The position numbers were made by a program, and so were the translations under genes. DNA of 64,000 bases from Hymenobacter crusticola. GTDB taxonomy: Bacteria; Bacteroidota; Bacteroidia; Cytophagales; Hymenobacteraceae. Location of the stretch: assembly GCF_002154225.1 (NCBI RefSeq), contig NZ_MTSE01000003.1, positions 434,001-498,000 on the forward strand. Reading direction: 5' to 3'. The notes beneath the pieces were generated by a model. That model made no database searches. It was not told the DNA's origin and saw nothing but the letters and a program-made list of their open reading frames with translations. Positions 1 through 9,184 of this stretch are shown here, piece after piece. Within the stretch, counting starts at the first letter, position 1; every line of letters begins with the position of its first letter.

Positions 1-2
1 AC

Positions 3-1577
3 GATGTGACGCTACGCCTAGCGGACACGTACTACATCGGCAAGAACTACCCGCAGGCCCTGGAGCTGTACGATAAAGTCATTCAGGCAAACGCGCCCGA
101 TAAGGACTATGCTTATTATCAAAAGAGCGTCACCCTCGGACTGATGGGCCGCCGAGATGAGGCCGCCAATGCGCTGAACACCCTACTGAAAACGGCCCCA
201 CAGTCGCGCTACGCCGACGATGCCGTGTACCAGCAGGCGCAGTTTGAGTTTGAGGCCGGCAACTTTCAACCCGCCGTGGCCGGCTTCACGAAGCTGATTG
301 ACAACCGCCCAAACAGCGCTCTGATTCCGCAGGCGTTGCAGAAGCGGGGCGTAGCCTACGCCAACCTCGATCAACATGATAAAGCCGTGGCTGACTTCAA
401 GCAGGTGCTCACGCGGTATCCGCGCACTAAGTCGGCCAGCAGCGCCATCTACAGCTTGCAGCAGAGCCTAGCTGCGCTCGGCCGCCCAGAAGAGTTCGAC
501 CAGTATCTAGCCCAGTACAAGCAGCAGAATCCCGACAGCAAAGCCACCGAAACTGTGGAGTTTGAGTCGGCGAAGTCGTTGTACTTGGCAGAGAAGTATC
601 AGCAAGCCATTCCCCGCCTGGATGCCTACATCAAGCAGCACTCCGATAACGCGCTGGCTACGGATGGGCGCTACTACCTAGCCGACTCCTACCTAAAGCT
701 AGGCAACAAGGCCGAAGCCCTGCCGCGCATGCGCGCCGTGGTGGAAGAGGGCAAGAGTGAGTTTGTGAACCGCGCCGTAGGTCGTGTGGCCGACCTTGAG
801 TTTGAGAACAAGAACTATCCGGAGGCCATCAAGTATTACACCCGCTTGCGCGAAGTGTCGCAGAACAAGCGCGAGGTCGCCAACGCCGGTATTGGTCTCA
901 TGAAGAGCTACTTCGAGAGTGGCGACTACGCCGGCACCCGCCGCGTGGCCGAAGAACTCCGGGCCCTAGGTAGTGCCTCGCTCAATGCTACCAACGCCGC
1001 GCTGCTCTACCTAGGCAAGGCGAGTTACAAAGCCGCTAACCTCGACCAGGCCGTGACGGAGCTGACTACCGCCGCCAGCGCCGCCACCGACGAAAACGGC
1101 GCGGAAGCGCAGTACTTGCTGGCTCAAATACTTTTCGAGCAGAAGAAGTACCCAGAAGCCTTGGATGCCGCCTTCAAGAACAATGCGTCCAACTACGACT
1201 TGTGGCAGGGTCGCTCGTTCCTGCTGATTGCCGACATCTACACAGCGCAGGGCGAGACGTTCCAGGCGCGGGCGACGCTGAACTCCATCATCGACAACAA
1301 GTTTCCGGTGGCGGAGATAATCGACGGAGCCAAGCAGCGCCTAGCCGCCTTGCCCGCCGACGCCCCCGCGACGCCTGCTACCACGCCGAAGGCAACACCG
1401 GCGCAACCCAAGGCCTCGACCACGAAGCCGGCAACAACGCCGAAAACCCCGGCGGGCAGCAAGACGCCGCGCAACTCACTGCAACCCACGCCCGCGGAGC
1501 CCACCCAGACGGCACCCGCCGACTCCACGGCGACGCCCGTAGCGCCGCCGCCTACGTCGGAAGGCTCGGAGGAGTAG
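3..1577 (+). CDS. TPR-repeat protein, 5' partial
   Basis: The reading frame is open to the left edge of the window, so the N-terminus is missing; the GTG at 6 is not trusted as a start. The visible 520 or so residues are a chain of tetratricopeptide units with recurring Ala/Tyr/Pro helix-pair signatures, for example around residues 15-45, 70-110 and 200-240. The last 75 residues are an Ala/Pro/Thr-rich, probably disordered tail. Large TPR proteins of this sort in Bacteroidota are usually periplasmic or outer-membrane-associated scaffolds. It heads a run of envelope genes (barrel, HU/SPOR, ExbB/ExbD/TonB), which fits an envelope-assembly role. The exact partner is unknown. Confidence 0.8.
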   Translation, partial: DVTLRLADTYYIGKNYPQALELYDKVIQANAPDKDYAYYQKSVTLGLMGRRDEAANALNTLLKTAPQSRYADDAVYQQAQFEFEAGNFQPAVAGFTKLIDNRPNSALIPQALQKRGVAYANLDQHDKAVADFKQVLTRYPRTKSASSAIYSLQQSLAALGRPEEFDQYLAQYKQQNPDSKATETVEFESAKSLYLAEKYQQAIPRLDAYIKQHSDNALATDGRYYLADSYLKLGNKAEALPRMRAVVEEGKSEFVNRAVGRVADLEFENKNYPEAIKYYTRLREVSQNKREVANAGIGLMKSYFESGDYAGTRRVAEELRALGSASLNATNAALLYLGKASYKAANLDQAVTELTTAASAATDENGAEAQYLLAQILFEQKKYPEALDAAFKNNASNYDLWQGRSFLLIADIYTAQGETFQARATLNSIIDNKFPVAEIIDGAKQRLAALPADAPATPATTPKATPAQPKASTTKPATTPKTPAGSKTPRNSLQPTPAEPTQTAPADSTATPVAPPPTSEGSEE

Positions 1578-1665
1578 ACCGAGCGTCCGCCTTAGCTAGA
1601 AGTAAAACAGACAATCAACAGTTGGCGCCCGGCACCTAAGCTAGGCACCAAGCACTAAGCACTAC

Positions 1666-3402
1666 ATGATACCATTTCGCTCGCCTCACTGCCTCGCCTT
1701 CGCCGCGCTGTTGCTGGCTGCTGCACCTCATCGGGGGTGGGCACAACGCACCGGCGGCAAGATTGAAGATGCCGAAATTGAAATCGTGAAAGAGCGGGTG
1801 AATGAACTGCCGGAAGCCACGCGCAACTTCGATAAAATCAAGGTTGAGGCGCCCGCCAAGCAGATCCAAAAGCCAGCGTATACCTACCCGGATTACCGCC
1901 TGCCCGCCGACTTGCTCAACCCATCTGTGCGCGTCCTGACCATTCGGCAGGAAGAGCTAGCCCCGCAAACGGGCAACTATGTGAAGGGCGCAATTGGTAA
2001 TTATGGGTCCCTGTACGGCAAAGCTTACCTGCACAATACGCGCAGTACGGCCGGCGCCTACGGCCTCGATTTCAGCCATATCTCTTCCGCCAATGGGCCC
2101 GTCGACAAGCGAAACTCTGGCTCCAGTCAGACCAGCCTAGGGTTGAACGGCGAAACCTACAATGGCCCCGTGACCATTGGCGGCAAGCTTACCTTTGGTC
2201 GTGAACGGTACAACTTTTACGGCTACAACCGTGAAACCTTGCGCTTGCCCCCGGAGGCCGATAGCATCAAGCAAACGTTCACGCGGGTAGCGGCCAAGGT
2301 GTACGTGCGTAACCGGGCTGCCGATGCACCGTTTCAGTTCGACCTAGGTATTGGGTATAATTTCTGGAAGGATCGGTTTGCCGCCCGCGAGAACAACATT
2401 TACGCCACGCTACGTTCCGGTTACGCGCTCGGCGAGAAAGGCCGCGTGGCCATTAATGGCGATGTGTCCTTTATCTCGCAGAAGGATTCGTTTGGTACCG
2501 TGAGCCGGCCTTTTGTGCAGTTTACGCCCGCTTACGAAGTAACGCTCAACCGTCTAGCCGTTTCGATTGGGGCAACCGTGGGTTACACCGGCGACACCGT
2601 GGGCACGGCAAGTCAGTTCAACGTCTATCCGGCCGTGCGCTTGGGCTACACCGTAGCGGAAGATAAGTTTGTGATTTTTGGTGGCCTGGGCGGCGGCTTG
2701 CAGCGGGTTACCCTCTACGACCTGACCACGGAGAACCCCTGGCTAGGTTCCAATCAGCGCGTAGCCGATACGCACCGGGGCCCCACGCTGTACTTTGGGT
2801 TCAACTCCACACCGGTGCGCGCCCTGGAGCTGAATGCCAAAGTGACCCTGAGCAACGACCGAAACCTGTATTTCTACAACAATGCCGGCTACCTGGCGCC
2901 GGGCTCCCTGAACAACCCGTTGTACCGCGGCGACTCGACGCGCTTCAATTTGGTGTACGACCGAAAAGCGACGCAGCTGCTAAATATCCACGGCGAGGCG
3001 ATTTATAACGCTACCGAACAGTTTCGCATTGGCTTCAAAGCTGACTATAACGGCTACAAAGTGCACAGCCTAGCCAAAGCTTTTCACCGACCCGCCTTCC
3101 AAAGCACGCTATTTGCTAGCTACAATATGTACAGCAAACTGCTGCTCGGCGCCGAGCTGTACACCTATAGCGCCAGCTACGGCACGGGCTTCCAGTACCA
3201 GCCGCAACTGGTAGCTTACCGGGAAATAATACGTCCCACGGACTCCGTCATTGACCTGAACCTGCGCGCCGATTACCGTATTTTAGAAAAACTATCCATC
3301 TTTGCCTTAGGCAATAACCTTCTCGGCCGTAAGTACGAGCGATTCTTGAACTACCCAGTGAAAGGATTCAACGTATTAGCGGGCGTAACCTACGATTTTT
3401 GA
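1666..3402 (+). CDS. outer-membrane beta-barrel protein (TonB-dependent-receptor-like)
   Basis: This 578-residue protein starts with a cleavable signal peptide (hydrophobic residues about 10-22, then WAQ). The rest is rich in alternating aromatic and glycine strands typical of an outer-membrane barrel, and it ends in an aromatic residue (VTYDF), the usual barrel-insertion signal. No convincing N-terminal plug or carboxypeptidase-like domain is visible. It may therefore be a plugless barrel or a divergent TonB-dependent receptor. It lies 88 bp after the TPR gene and upstream of a TonB/ExbB/ExbD set, which suggests one envelope unit. The substrate is unknown. Confidence 0.75.
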   Translation: MIPFRSPHCLAFAALLLAAAPHRGWAQRTGGKIEDAEIEIVKERVNELPEATRNFDKIKVEAPAKQIQKPAYTYPDYRLPADLLNPSVRVLTIRQEELAPQTGNYVKGAIGNYGSLYGKAYLHNTRSTAGAYGLDFSHISSANGPVDKRNSGSSQTSLGLNGETYNGPVTIGGKLTFGRERYNFYGYNRETLRLPPEADSIKQTFTRVAAKVYVRNRAADAPFQFDLGIGYNFWKDRFAARENNIYATLRSGYALGEKGRVAINGDVSFISQKDSFGTVSRPFVQFTPAYEVTLNRLAVSIGATVGYTGDTVGTASQFNVYPAVRLGYTVAEDKFVIFGGLGGGLQRVTLYDLTTENPWLGSNQRVADTHRGPTLYFGFNSTPVRALELNAKVTLSNDRNLYFYNNAGYLAPGSLNNPLYRGDSTRFNLVYDRKATQLLNIHGEAIYNATEQFRIGFKADYNGYKVHSLAKAFHRPAFQSTLFASYNMYSKLLLGAELYTYSASYGTGFQYQPQLVAYREIIRPTDSVIDLNLRADYRILEKLSIFALGNNLLGRKYERFLNYPVKGFNVLAGVTYDF

Positions 3403-3444
3403 TGCGGTAAACTCGTTTCATGCGCACGCATGCTAAGTGCTACT

Positions 3445-3494
3445 AAAGCTGCGGCTAAATGGCCTGACTCCTAGGCCATGCAGTCGCAGCTTTT
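3445..3494 (+). terminator. stem-loop terminator after the barrel gene
   Basis: The outer arms AAAGCTGCGGCT and AGTCGCAGCTTT pair with one mismatch. They enclose a second stem (ATGGCCT / AGGCCAT), and a short T run follows. It separates the barrel gene from the HU/SPOR gene. Confidence 0.6.
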
Positions 3495-3555
3495 AATCAT
3501 CCAAGCCGCTGCTCATCGACAGATTACCTTTTCGCTCCACTTGCAACTCAACTGA

Positions 3556-4722
3556 ATGAATCTTTCCGAACCAATCCGCACCTTACTTCGGGACCATGAC
3601 TGCGTCATCATTCCGGATTTCGGCGGGCTCATTGCCGAGTACGCCCCGGCGCAGATTCATCCCGTGCGGCATACCCTCGTTCCGCCTACCAAGCGTGTGG
3701 CCTTCAACCAGGCCCTGACCCGCAACGATGGCTTGCTGGTGGATGCTATTAGCCGCGCCACCAATCTCACGACGGCCCAGGCCCGCGAGCAAGTGCACGC
3801 CGCCGTGCAGCGCATGGAAGAGGAGCTAGCCAGCAACCGTCGCGTGGAGCTAGTAGGGGTCGGCTATTTGCGCCGGGCAGTGGGGCGAGGCGTCGAGTTC
3901 GAGTACACGGGCACCCAAAACCTACTGCCTGCCAGCTACGGTCTGCCCGAATTAATTTCGCGCCCGGTGCGGGCTACCGATGCGCTGCTAGCCCGCGAGC
4001 GACAAGCCGCCGCGCCGCTGCTCGCCGCTGGTCGTTCGCGCCGCCAGACGAAATTATTCAAAGCGGCCGCAGCCGTCATAGCTGTTGCGCTGGCTGTAGG
4101 GGCCAACTATTTGTTTGCGCTGCGCCAAGGTTACTTGCCCGAAAACTTTTCGCTAGGGGCAGGGCAAGAGCAAGCTGCTCCCGCGCACTTAGCGCCCGTG
4201 GCTGCCAAGAAAATCATTGCGCGGCAACAGGCTGCGCTAGCGAACGATGATTGGAACACTGTGGCTCCGGCCGCAAACGTGACAAGCACGCCCGTTGTAG
4301 AAACGCCCGCACCAGCAGCCGTAAAGGTACCAGCTGTTGTACCAACTGCTGCCGTAGAGAAGACCATTGCGACCGTTCCCCCGAAGCAATCCGTGCCGAA
4401 GGCTGCAGCGAAAGCCAAGAAGCCCGCACCAGGTTGGGAGAAGGCAGAAGTTTCCACCATAAAGGAAGATGCTAGCTCGACAATTAAAGCGCCAACGGGC
4501 CGTTATTATATCATTGCGGGCAGCTACCGAAGCCTGGCTGGTGCTGAGAAAGGTCGTCAGGCGCTGGTACGCCTCGGCAAGCTCGCCCGTGTTATTTTGC
4601 CAAAGCCAGGTGGCCGGCAGTACAAGCTTTCCGTTGCTGACTTTCCCGACCGTACTTCCGCTGACCGGCAGGCCGAAATTTTGCGGAAGCGCTTAGGTTC
4701 TATTTGGATTCTCAAGTATTAG
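3556..4722 (+). CDS. HU-CCDC81 / SPOR domain membrane protein
   Basis: Residues 1-130 resemble the bacterial HU-CCDC81 module, with IIPDFGGLIAEY near the start and a GVGYLRR segment. A single transmembrane helix follows at about 170-190. A long Ala/Pro/Lys-rich linker then leads to a C-terminal SPOR domain (about 314-388, starting GRYYIIAGSYRS). SPOR domains bind denuded peptidoglycan at division sites. The topology is probably a cytoplasmic HU-like domain with a periplasmic SPOR domain. The stop codon lies one base before the exbB start, so the two are co-transcribed and probably translationally coupled. The domain pairing is seen in Bacteroidota; its role is not settled. Confidence 0.8.
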   Translation: MNLSEPIRTLLRDHDCVIIPDFGGLIAEYAPAQIHPVRHTLVPPTKRVAFNQALTRNDGLLVDAISRATNLTTAQAREQVHAAVQRMEEELASNRRVELVGVGYLRRAVGRGVEFEYTGTQNLLPASYGLPELISRPVRATDALLARERQAAAPLLAAGRSRRQTKLFKAAAAVIAVALAVGANYLFALRQGYLPENFSLGAGQEQAAPAHLAPVAAKKIIARQQAALANDDWNTVAPAANVTSTPVVETPAPAAVKVPAVVPTAAVEKTIATVPPKQSVPKAAAKAKKPAPGWEKAEVSTIKEDASSTIKAPTGRYYIIAGSYRSLAGAEKGRQALVRLGKLARVILPKPGGRQYKLSVADFPDRTSADRQAEILRKRLGSIWILKY

Positions 4723-4723
4723 C

Positions 4724-5434
4724 ATGACCTCTTTCTTATTGCAGATTACCACCGCTGCTACTACGGCTCCCGCTGATACTGCCGCAGCGGCAGCCAACGC
4801 CCAAGCTACCGCGGCCGCACCCGGCTTGTCGCTTATCGATTTGATTTTGCAGGGTGGCTGGATCATGGTTCCCATCTTCCTGCTCTCGTTTGTTTCCATC
4901 TACGTTATCATTGAGCGCTACATCACCATTCGTCGCGCGGCCGTAAATCCTGATTCATTCATGGCGGGTATTCGCGGGCTGATGGTAAAAGGAGATCTGC
5001 AAGGAGCCAAGCTACTCTGCGCTCAGAATCCTTCGCCACTGGCCCGCATGATCGAGAAAGGCATTCGCCGCATTGGCTTGCCCCTCAAAGACATTGAGGC
5101 TAGCGTAGAAAACGTAGGCAAGGTGGAGGTAGCTAGGTTAGAGAAAAACATCAGCATCCTCGGCATCATTGCTGGTATCGCGCCCATGCTTGGGTTCGTG
5201 GGTACCATCATCGGCGTTATCAAGATTTTTTACGCCATCAGCACTACCGGCGACTTCGGTATCGCTCAGATTTCGGGCGGTTTGTACACCAAGATGGTTA
5301 CCTCCGCGGCCGGCCTGATCGTTGGTATTATTGCCCACGTAGGGTACCACTGGCTCAGCATCATGGTCGAGCGCCTGGTTTTTCGCATGGAAAACTCGGC
5401 TATTGAATTCATGGACATTCTTCAGGACAACTAG
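4724..5434 (+). CDS. exbB: MotA/TolQ/ExbB proton-channel protein
   Basis: This 236-residue inner-membrane protein has an Ala-rich N-terminus, a first membrane helix at about 45-65 (WIMVPIFLLSFVSIYV), and the conserved C-terminal pair of helices. The pair includes the family signature GIAPMLGFVGTIIGVI followed by a helix at about 190-210. Together with ExbD it forms the proton-driven motor that energises TonB or Tol. It starts one base after the HU/SPOR stop. A 100-bp spacer with a long inverted repeat separates it from exbD. Confidence 0.9.
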   Translation: MTSFLLQITTAATTAPADTAAAAANAQATAAAPGLSLIDLILQGGWIMVPIFLLSFVSIYVIIERYITIRRAAVNPDSFMAGIRGLMVKGDLQGAKLLCAQNPSPLARMIEKGIRRIGLPLKDIEASVENVGKVEVARLEKNISILGIIAGIAPMLGFVGTIIGVIKIFYAISTTGDFGIAQISGGLYTKMVTSAAGLIVGIIAHVGYHWLSIMVERLVFRMENSAIEFMDILQDN

Positions 5435-5443
5435 CGTTGTCGA

Positions 5444-5513
5444 GTAACGGAGTAGCGGAGTAACTGAGTAAATTGCTGAACGGCACCACTCGGTTACTCC
5501 GCTACTCCGTTAC
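5444..5513. repeat. perfect 21-bp inverted repeat between exbB and exbD
   Basis: Arms 5444-5464 and 5493-5513 are exact reverse complements (first arm begins GTAACGGAGTAGCGG). They extend inward by five more pairs with one mismatch, around a loop of about 20 bases. A related motif recurs at 5514-5532 (TTACTTAGTTACTC) and in the hisG-hisD spacer at 35801-35876. It has no T tract, so it is more likely an intercistronic hairpin or repeat element than a terminator. Confidence 0.85.
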
Positions 5514-5534
5514 TTCCTTACTTAGTTACTCGTC

Positions 5535-5939
5535 ATGAACCTTTCCCGGCGTCGTAAGCTTTCCTCGCACGTAGAGACCAGCTCGATGAACGACATCATG
5601 TTTTTCCTGATGCTGTTCTTCCTGATCGTTTCGACGATGGTGAACCCTAATATTATCAAGCTCATGCTGCCAAATGCCCGCTCCGGCAAGCAAGCCATGA
5701 AGCAGCCGATCACTATCTCGGTGAATGCGGCAGGGCAGTATTTCCTGGACAAACAGCCCGTGACCTCCGAATCGTTAGAGGCGGCACTCGCGCAAAAGGT
5801 ACAAGGCTTGGAAAGCCCTACCGCCGTGCTGCGCGTAGATGCTTCCTTGAACGTGCAGAAGCTGGTAGACATCTTGGAAATTGGCAACCGACTCAAGATT
5901 AAGATGGTGATGGCCACCCAGGCCCAGCAAAAAGCCTAA
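5535..5939 (+). CDS. exbD: ExbD/TolR biopolymer transport protein
   Basis: This 134-residue protein has one N-terminal membrane helix (about residues 17-35, IMFFLMLFFLIVSTMV) preceded by the conserved stretch VETSSMNDI. The Asp in MND sits where the proton-carrying Asp of ExbD/TolR lies, at the cytoplasmic edge of the helix. The rest is a small periplasmic domain. It partners ExbB upstream and the TonB-like protein downstream. Confidence 0.9.
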   Translation: MNLSRRRKLSSHVETSSMNDIMFFLMLFFLIVSTMVNPNIIKLMLPNARSGKQAMKQPITISVNAAGQYFLDKQPVTSESLEAALAQKVQGLESPTAVLRVDASLNVQKLVDILEIGNRLKIKMVMATQAQQKA

Positions 5940-6046
5940 GGAATGGCTCCGGGCTGACGGTTGCGACCTAGGTTTCCAACGCTACGCTACTGGCCTTAAG
6001 CAAGACACACTAACGCCAATATCCCAACCCAACCAAGCAAAAACGA

Positions 6047-6970
6047 ATGGAATACCGCGAAGAGCACCGCCGCGAAGCCATGATCGGCACGGTGATTATC
6101 CACCTGGCGCTGGCGGCGGTATTCATTTTTACAGTTTTTAAAGGGCCCGATCCGCCACTCGATACTCTAGGTGGCGATGGCGTGGAGTTAAACTACGGCG
6201 TCGACGAAGCAGGCTCCGGCGACATCCAGAGCCTAGCGCCCGCCAACGATTCCAAGAACCGGGAGGATAGTCGTCCACCGGCCGCTAATCCCAACCCGCA
6301 ACCCAAGGCCGTGGCAGCTGCTACGCCGCAGCCAGCAGTGCGCACGCCCCCCGCCGACGAAAAGGTTGTGACCAGCGAAGCGGAGGAAGCTCCCGTGAAA
6401 GTGCCGCCCGTGGAGAAATCGGCACCGCCGAAAGAGGTGGTGCGCGAAACTCGGCCCGTAGTAGCCGAAACCCCCGCCCCGCCCAAACCCGTGGAGAAAC
6501 CCCGCACGCTGTACACGCCGCGCGGGACGGCAAATGGTGGTGGCAACGGAGTGAACGGTACCAGCAACACGCCTACCGGCAATAACAATGGCGACCGGCC
6601 CGGCACCGTGGGCGACCAAGGTGACCCCAACGGTTCACTCGAAGCCAAGGCTTTGTATGGCAAACCCGGCAGCGGGGGGAGTGGCAGCAGTCCTGGCTCG
6701 GGCAATGGCGCTTTGAACATGCCCGGTTGGGCCTTTGAAAACCGCCCGCGCGACACAGACCCTTCCAGCGAAAGTGGCCGCGTGGTGCTCCGCATTAAGA
6801 TCGATGAGGAAGGCAACGTGGACAATGTAACGGTGGTATCCACCACGGTTTCGCCGCCAGTCGCCAACTTCTACCGCGACATGGTGCAGCGCAAAGCCAC
6901 CTTCAAGCGGGTGGCGTCTGGGTCGGGTGGTGCTACGGGCACCATTGTCTACGTAATCGGCTCCCATTAA
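6047..6970 (+). CDS. TonB-like energy transducer
   Basis: This 307-residue protein has a short basic N-terminus, one membrane anchor (about residues 12-32) and a long Pro/Ala/Gly/Asn-rich periplasmic spacer (about 45-225). The C-terminal domain of about 70 residues (GRVVLRIKIDEEGNVDNVTVV) has the TonB C-terminal strand pattern. It is the last gene of the envelope operon and probably transmits ExbB/ExbD motor force to an outer-membrane receptor, perhaps the barrel encoded at 1666-3402. A TolA-like role cannot be excluded. Confidence 0.8.
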   Translation: MEYREEHRREAMIGTVIIHLALAAVFIFTVFKGPDPPLDTLGGDGVELNYGVDEAGSGDIQSLAPANDSKNREDSRPPAANPNPQPKAVAAATPQPAVRTPPADEKVVTSEAEEAPVKVPPVEKSAPPKEVVRETRPVVAETPAPPKPVEKPRTLYTPRGTANGGGNGVNGTSNTPTGNNNGDRPGTVGDQGDPNGSLEAKALYGKPGSGGSGSSPGSGNGALNMPGWAFENRPRDTDPSSESGRVVLRIKIDEEGNVDNVTVVSTTVSPPVANFYRDMVQRKATFKRVASGSGGATGTIVYVIGSH

Positions 6971-6981
6971 AGCAGACTACT

Positions 6982-6989
6982 TACTTTTG
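6982..6989 (+). promoter_or_regulatory. candidate Bacteroidota -7 box upstream of folC
   Basis: TACTTTTG matches TAnnTTTG. It shares the longer string CTTACTTTTGC with the his promoter at 34611, apart from its first base. No clear -33 TTG is seen. A GC-rich hairpin (6993-7022) lies directly downstream, in what would be the folC leader. Confidence 0.4.
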
Positions 6990-6992
6990 CAG

Positions 6993-7022
6993 CGCCGCCG
7001 ACTGGTCTTCCGGTCGGCGGCG
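6993..7022 (+). terminator. GC-rich hairpin after the tonB-like gene
   Basis: The arms CGCCGCCGAC and GTCGGCGGCG pair perfectly over 10 bp around a 10-base loop. They are followed by TTGTCTTA rather than a clean T run. It may end the TonB operon or fold in the folC leader. Confidence 0.5.
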
Positions 7023-7116
7023 TTGTCTTATCCCGCAAAACCTAGGCTCTGGGTCTCCCTTCCAGCGCTTAGCCAGCAAGTCAGATCAGACGTTAGCTAC
7101 GCTCTAAATTCTACCG

Positions 7117-8424
7117 ATGAACTACGCCGAAACTCTCGCTTACCTCTACCAACAGCTGCCGATGTTTCAGCGCGTGGGCGCGGCCGGATTCAAGCCCGGC
7201 TTGGCTAATACTGAGGCATTGGCCGAAGCGATGGGGCACCCAGAACGTAAGTTCCGGGCGGTGCACGTGGCGGGCACCAATGGCAAGGGCAGTAGCTCCA
7301 ACCTGCTAGCCGCCGTGTTGCAGGCCGCCGGCTACCGGGTAGGTTTGTACACCTCGCCACATCTACGCGAGTTTACCGAACGCATCAAGATAGATGGGCA
7401 GGACCTAGCCCCAGATTACTTGGTACAATGGGTGGCAAAGTGGCGCCCGCTGTTTGAGCAGGTGCAGCCGTCGTTTTTTGAGATGTGCGTGGCGCTGGCG
7501 TATTCGTATTTTGCCGAGCAGCAAGTGGACATTGCCATCGTGGAGGTTGGGCTAGGAGGCAGGCTGGATTCTACCAATATCATCACGCCGCTCGTGTCGC
7601 TTATCACGAATATTAGCTTCGACCACCAAGCGCTCCTCGGCAACACACTGCCCGAAATTGCAGCGGAAAAAGCCGGTATCATTAAGCCCGGCGTGCCCGT
7701 GGTGGTAAGCCAGCGTCAGGAAGAAGTAGTGGCGGTGTTCGAGCAAAAAGCGCGCGCAGAACGAGCGCCGCTGGTATTTGCCGATGTGCTCTACCACGCC
7801 GAAGAAGCCATGCCAACTCGCCCCGATGTAGCCATGCAGCGGCTGCGTATCACGCGTTTGGGTGTGCCGTCTTTGGAGGACGTGGACCTAGGTCTGGTGG
7901 GTGACTACCAGCGCCTGAACCTGCCGGGCGTGCTAGCCGTTATTGATGAGCTGCGGCGGCAAGGCTTCCAACTGCCGGAGGCGGCCGTGCGCGTGGGCCT
8001 GCGCGACGTGCGCCGCCTCACCGGATTCCGTGGTCGTTGGACCATCCTAGGTCGGCGGCCGTTGGTCGTCTGCGATACGGGGCACAACGAAGCGGGCTTG
8101 CGATTCGTGACGGCGCAACTCTCCCGGATTCCGCGCCAGCGCCTGCATTTTGTGCTGGGCGTGGTGAACGACAAAGACGTGAGTAAGATGCTCACGCTGC
8201 TGCCCACCGACGCCATTTATTATTTCTGCCAGGCAGATATTCCCCGCGCTTTGCCTGCCCTAGAGCTAGCAAAGCAGGCGGGCGCGGTGGGGCTGCACGG
8301 CGACGTGCATGGTCCGGTGCCGGCGGCGGTGCGAGCGGCGCGGGAAGCAGCTGGCCCAGATGATGTGGTGTTTATTGGTGGTAGTACCTTTGTAGTAGCC
8401 GAAGTAGAGGAGCTGTACGCGTAA
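7117..8424 (+). CDS. folC: folylpolyglutamate / dihydrofolate synthase
   Basis: This 435-residue Mur-ligase-type ATP-dependent enzyme adds glutamate to (dihydro)folate. Its signatures are the P-loop GTNGKGSSS (about residues 53-61), then YTSPHLREFTERI, an EVGLGGRLDSTN segment, and the nucleotide-contacting ISFDH. Length is typical for FolC. The ATG at 7117 gives the usual short N-terminus with a Y-L-Y-Q-Q-L-P-M-F-Q motif. It is followed by trmB on the same strand. Confidence 0.92.
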   Translation: MNYAETLAYLYQQLPMFQRVGAAGFKPGLANTEALAEAMGHPERKFRAVHVAGTNGKGSSSNLLAAVLQAAGYRVGLYTSPHLREFTERIKIDGQDLAPDYLVQWVAKWRPLFEQVQPSFFEMCVALAYSYFAEQQVDIAIVEVGLGGRLDSTNIITPLVSLITNISFDHQALLGNTLPEIAAEKAGIIKPGVPVVVSQRQEEVVAVFEQKARAERAPLVFADVLYHAEEAMPTRPDVAMQRLRITRLGVPSLEDVDLGLVGDYQRLNLPGVLAVIDELRRQGFQLPEAAVRVGLRDVRRLTGFRGRWTILGRRPLVVCDTGHNEAGLRFVTAQLSRIPRQRLHFVLGVVNDKDVSKMLTLLPTDAIYYFCQADIPRALPALELAKQAGAVGLHGDVHGPVPAAVRAAREAAGPDDVVFIGGSTFVVAEVEELYA

Positions 8425-8521
8425 AGACGACTTCACCCGCAGCGGACGCAAAGGTTCACGCAGAAACCCAGGACCTCACTAGTCAGCCATCAACAATCAA
8501 CCATTTAACCAGTTAATACCC

Positions 8522-9184
8522 TTGAGTCGAGTGAAATTGCAGCGCTTTGCCCACAACGCGGAGCGCGCCGATATTGTAGAGCCCGGCAAGCCCACCTACG
8601 AGCAGCTAGGTGGCCGCTGGCAGCAGGAGTTCTTTCATAACGAGAATCCGATTACCCTGGAAATGGGCTGCGGCAAAGGCGACTACACCGTGGGCCTGGC
8701 CGCGCGCTACCCGGAGCGCAACTTCCTCGGGCTTGATATTAAGGGTGACCGAATCTGGATTGGCAGCACCCGCGCCGAGGAGCTAGGGCTGACCAACGTA
8801 GGCTTCGTGCGCACCCGCGCCGAAACGCTGCTCCACCATTTTGCGCCCGGCGAGCTGAGTGAAATCTGGGTTACCTTCCCCGACCCGCGCCCCCGCGACC
8901 GGGACATCAAGCGCCGCCTGACTTCGCCGCGCTTCCTCAACCTCTACCAGCAAGTGCTGCGCCCCGGCGGCTTGGTGCACCTCAAAACTGACAACGAGCC
9001 GCTGTTCGACTTCACCCTCGAAACCGTACAGCAACGCCCCGGCGCTACCGTGCTGGCGCACACAAAAGACCTGTACGCCACGCCCGAGCTGTTGCCCCAC
9101 GCCGAAGACATCCAGACGCACTACGAGCGTCGCTTCCGGGCTGAGGGCATTCCGATTAAATACGTGCAGTTCACGCTGACCTAG
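8522..9184 (+). CDS. trmB: tRNA (guanine-46-N7)-methyltransferase
   Basis: This 220-residue SAM-dependent enzyme methylates G46 of tRNAs. It has the SAM-binding motif LEMGCGKGDYT (about residues 46-56) and the TrmB signature FPDPRPRDRDIKRRL (canonical FPDPWPKxRHxKRRL, with differences at W and K). The best start is TTG at 8522, because the encoded SRVKLQRFA matches the family N-terminus and no ATG or GTG fits better. It is convergent with the TrpF-like gene and ends before a strong terminator. Confidence 0.9.
   Translation: MSRVKLQRFAHNAERADIVEPGKPTYEQLGGRWQQEFFHNENPITLEMGCGKGDYTVGLAARYPERNFLGLDIKGDRIWIGSTRAEELGLTNVGFVRTRAETLLHHFAPGELSEIWVTFPDPRPRDRDIKRRLTSPRFLNLYQQVLRPGGLVHLKTDNEPLFDFTLETVQQRPGATVLAHTKDLYATPELLPHAEDIQTHYERRFRAEGIPIKYVQFTLT

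Noticed and set aside
5522..5917. 131-codon - strand ORF over exbD
   Set aside because: The + strand frame encodes a recognisable ExbD.
6193..6867. Long - strand ORF opposite the TonB-like gene
   Set aside because: Low-complexity Leu/Pro/Gly translation with no domain. It mirrors the Pro-rich spacer of the real gene.
6987..7208. 73-codon + ORF before folC
   Set aside because: It spans a GC-rich hairpin and runs into folC in another frame; no start context or family.
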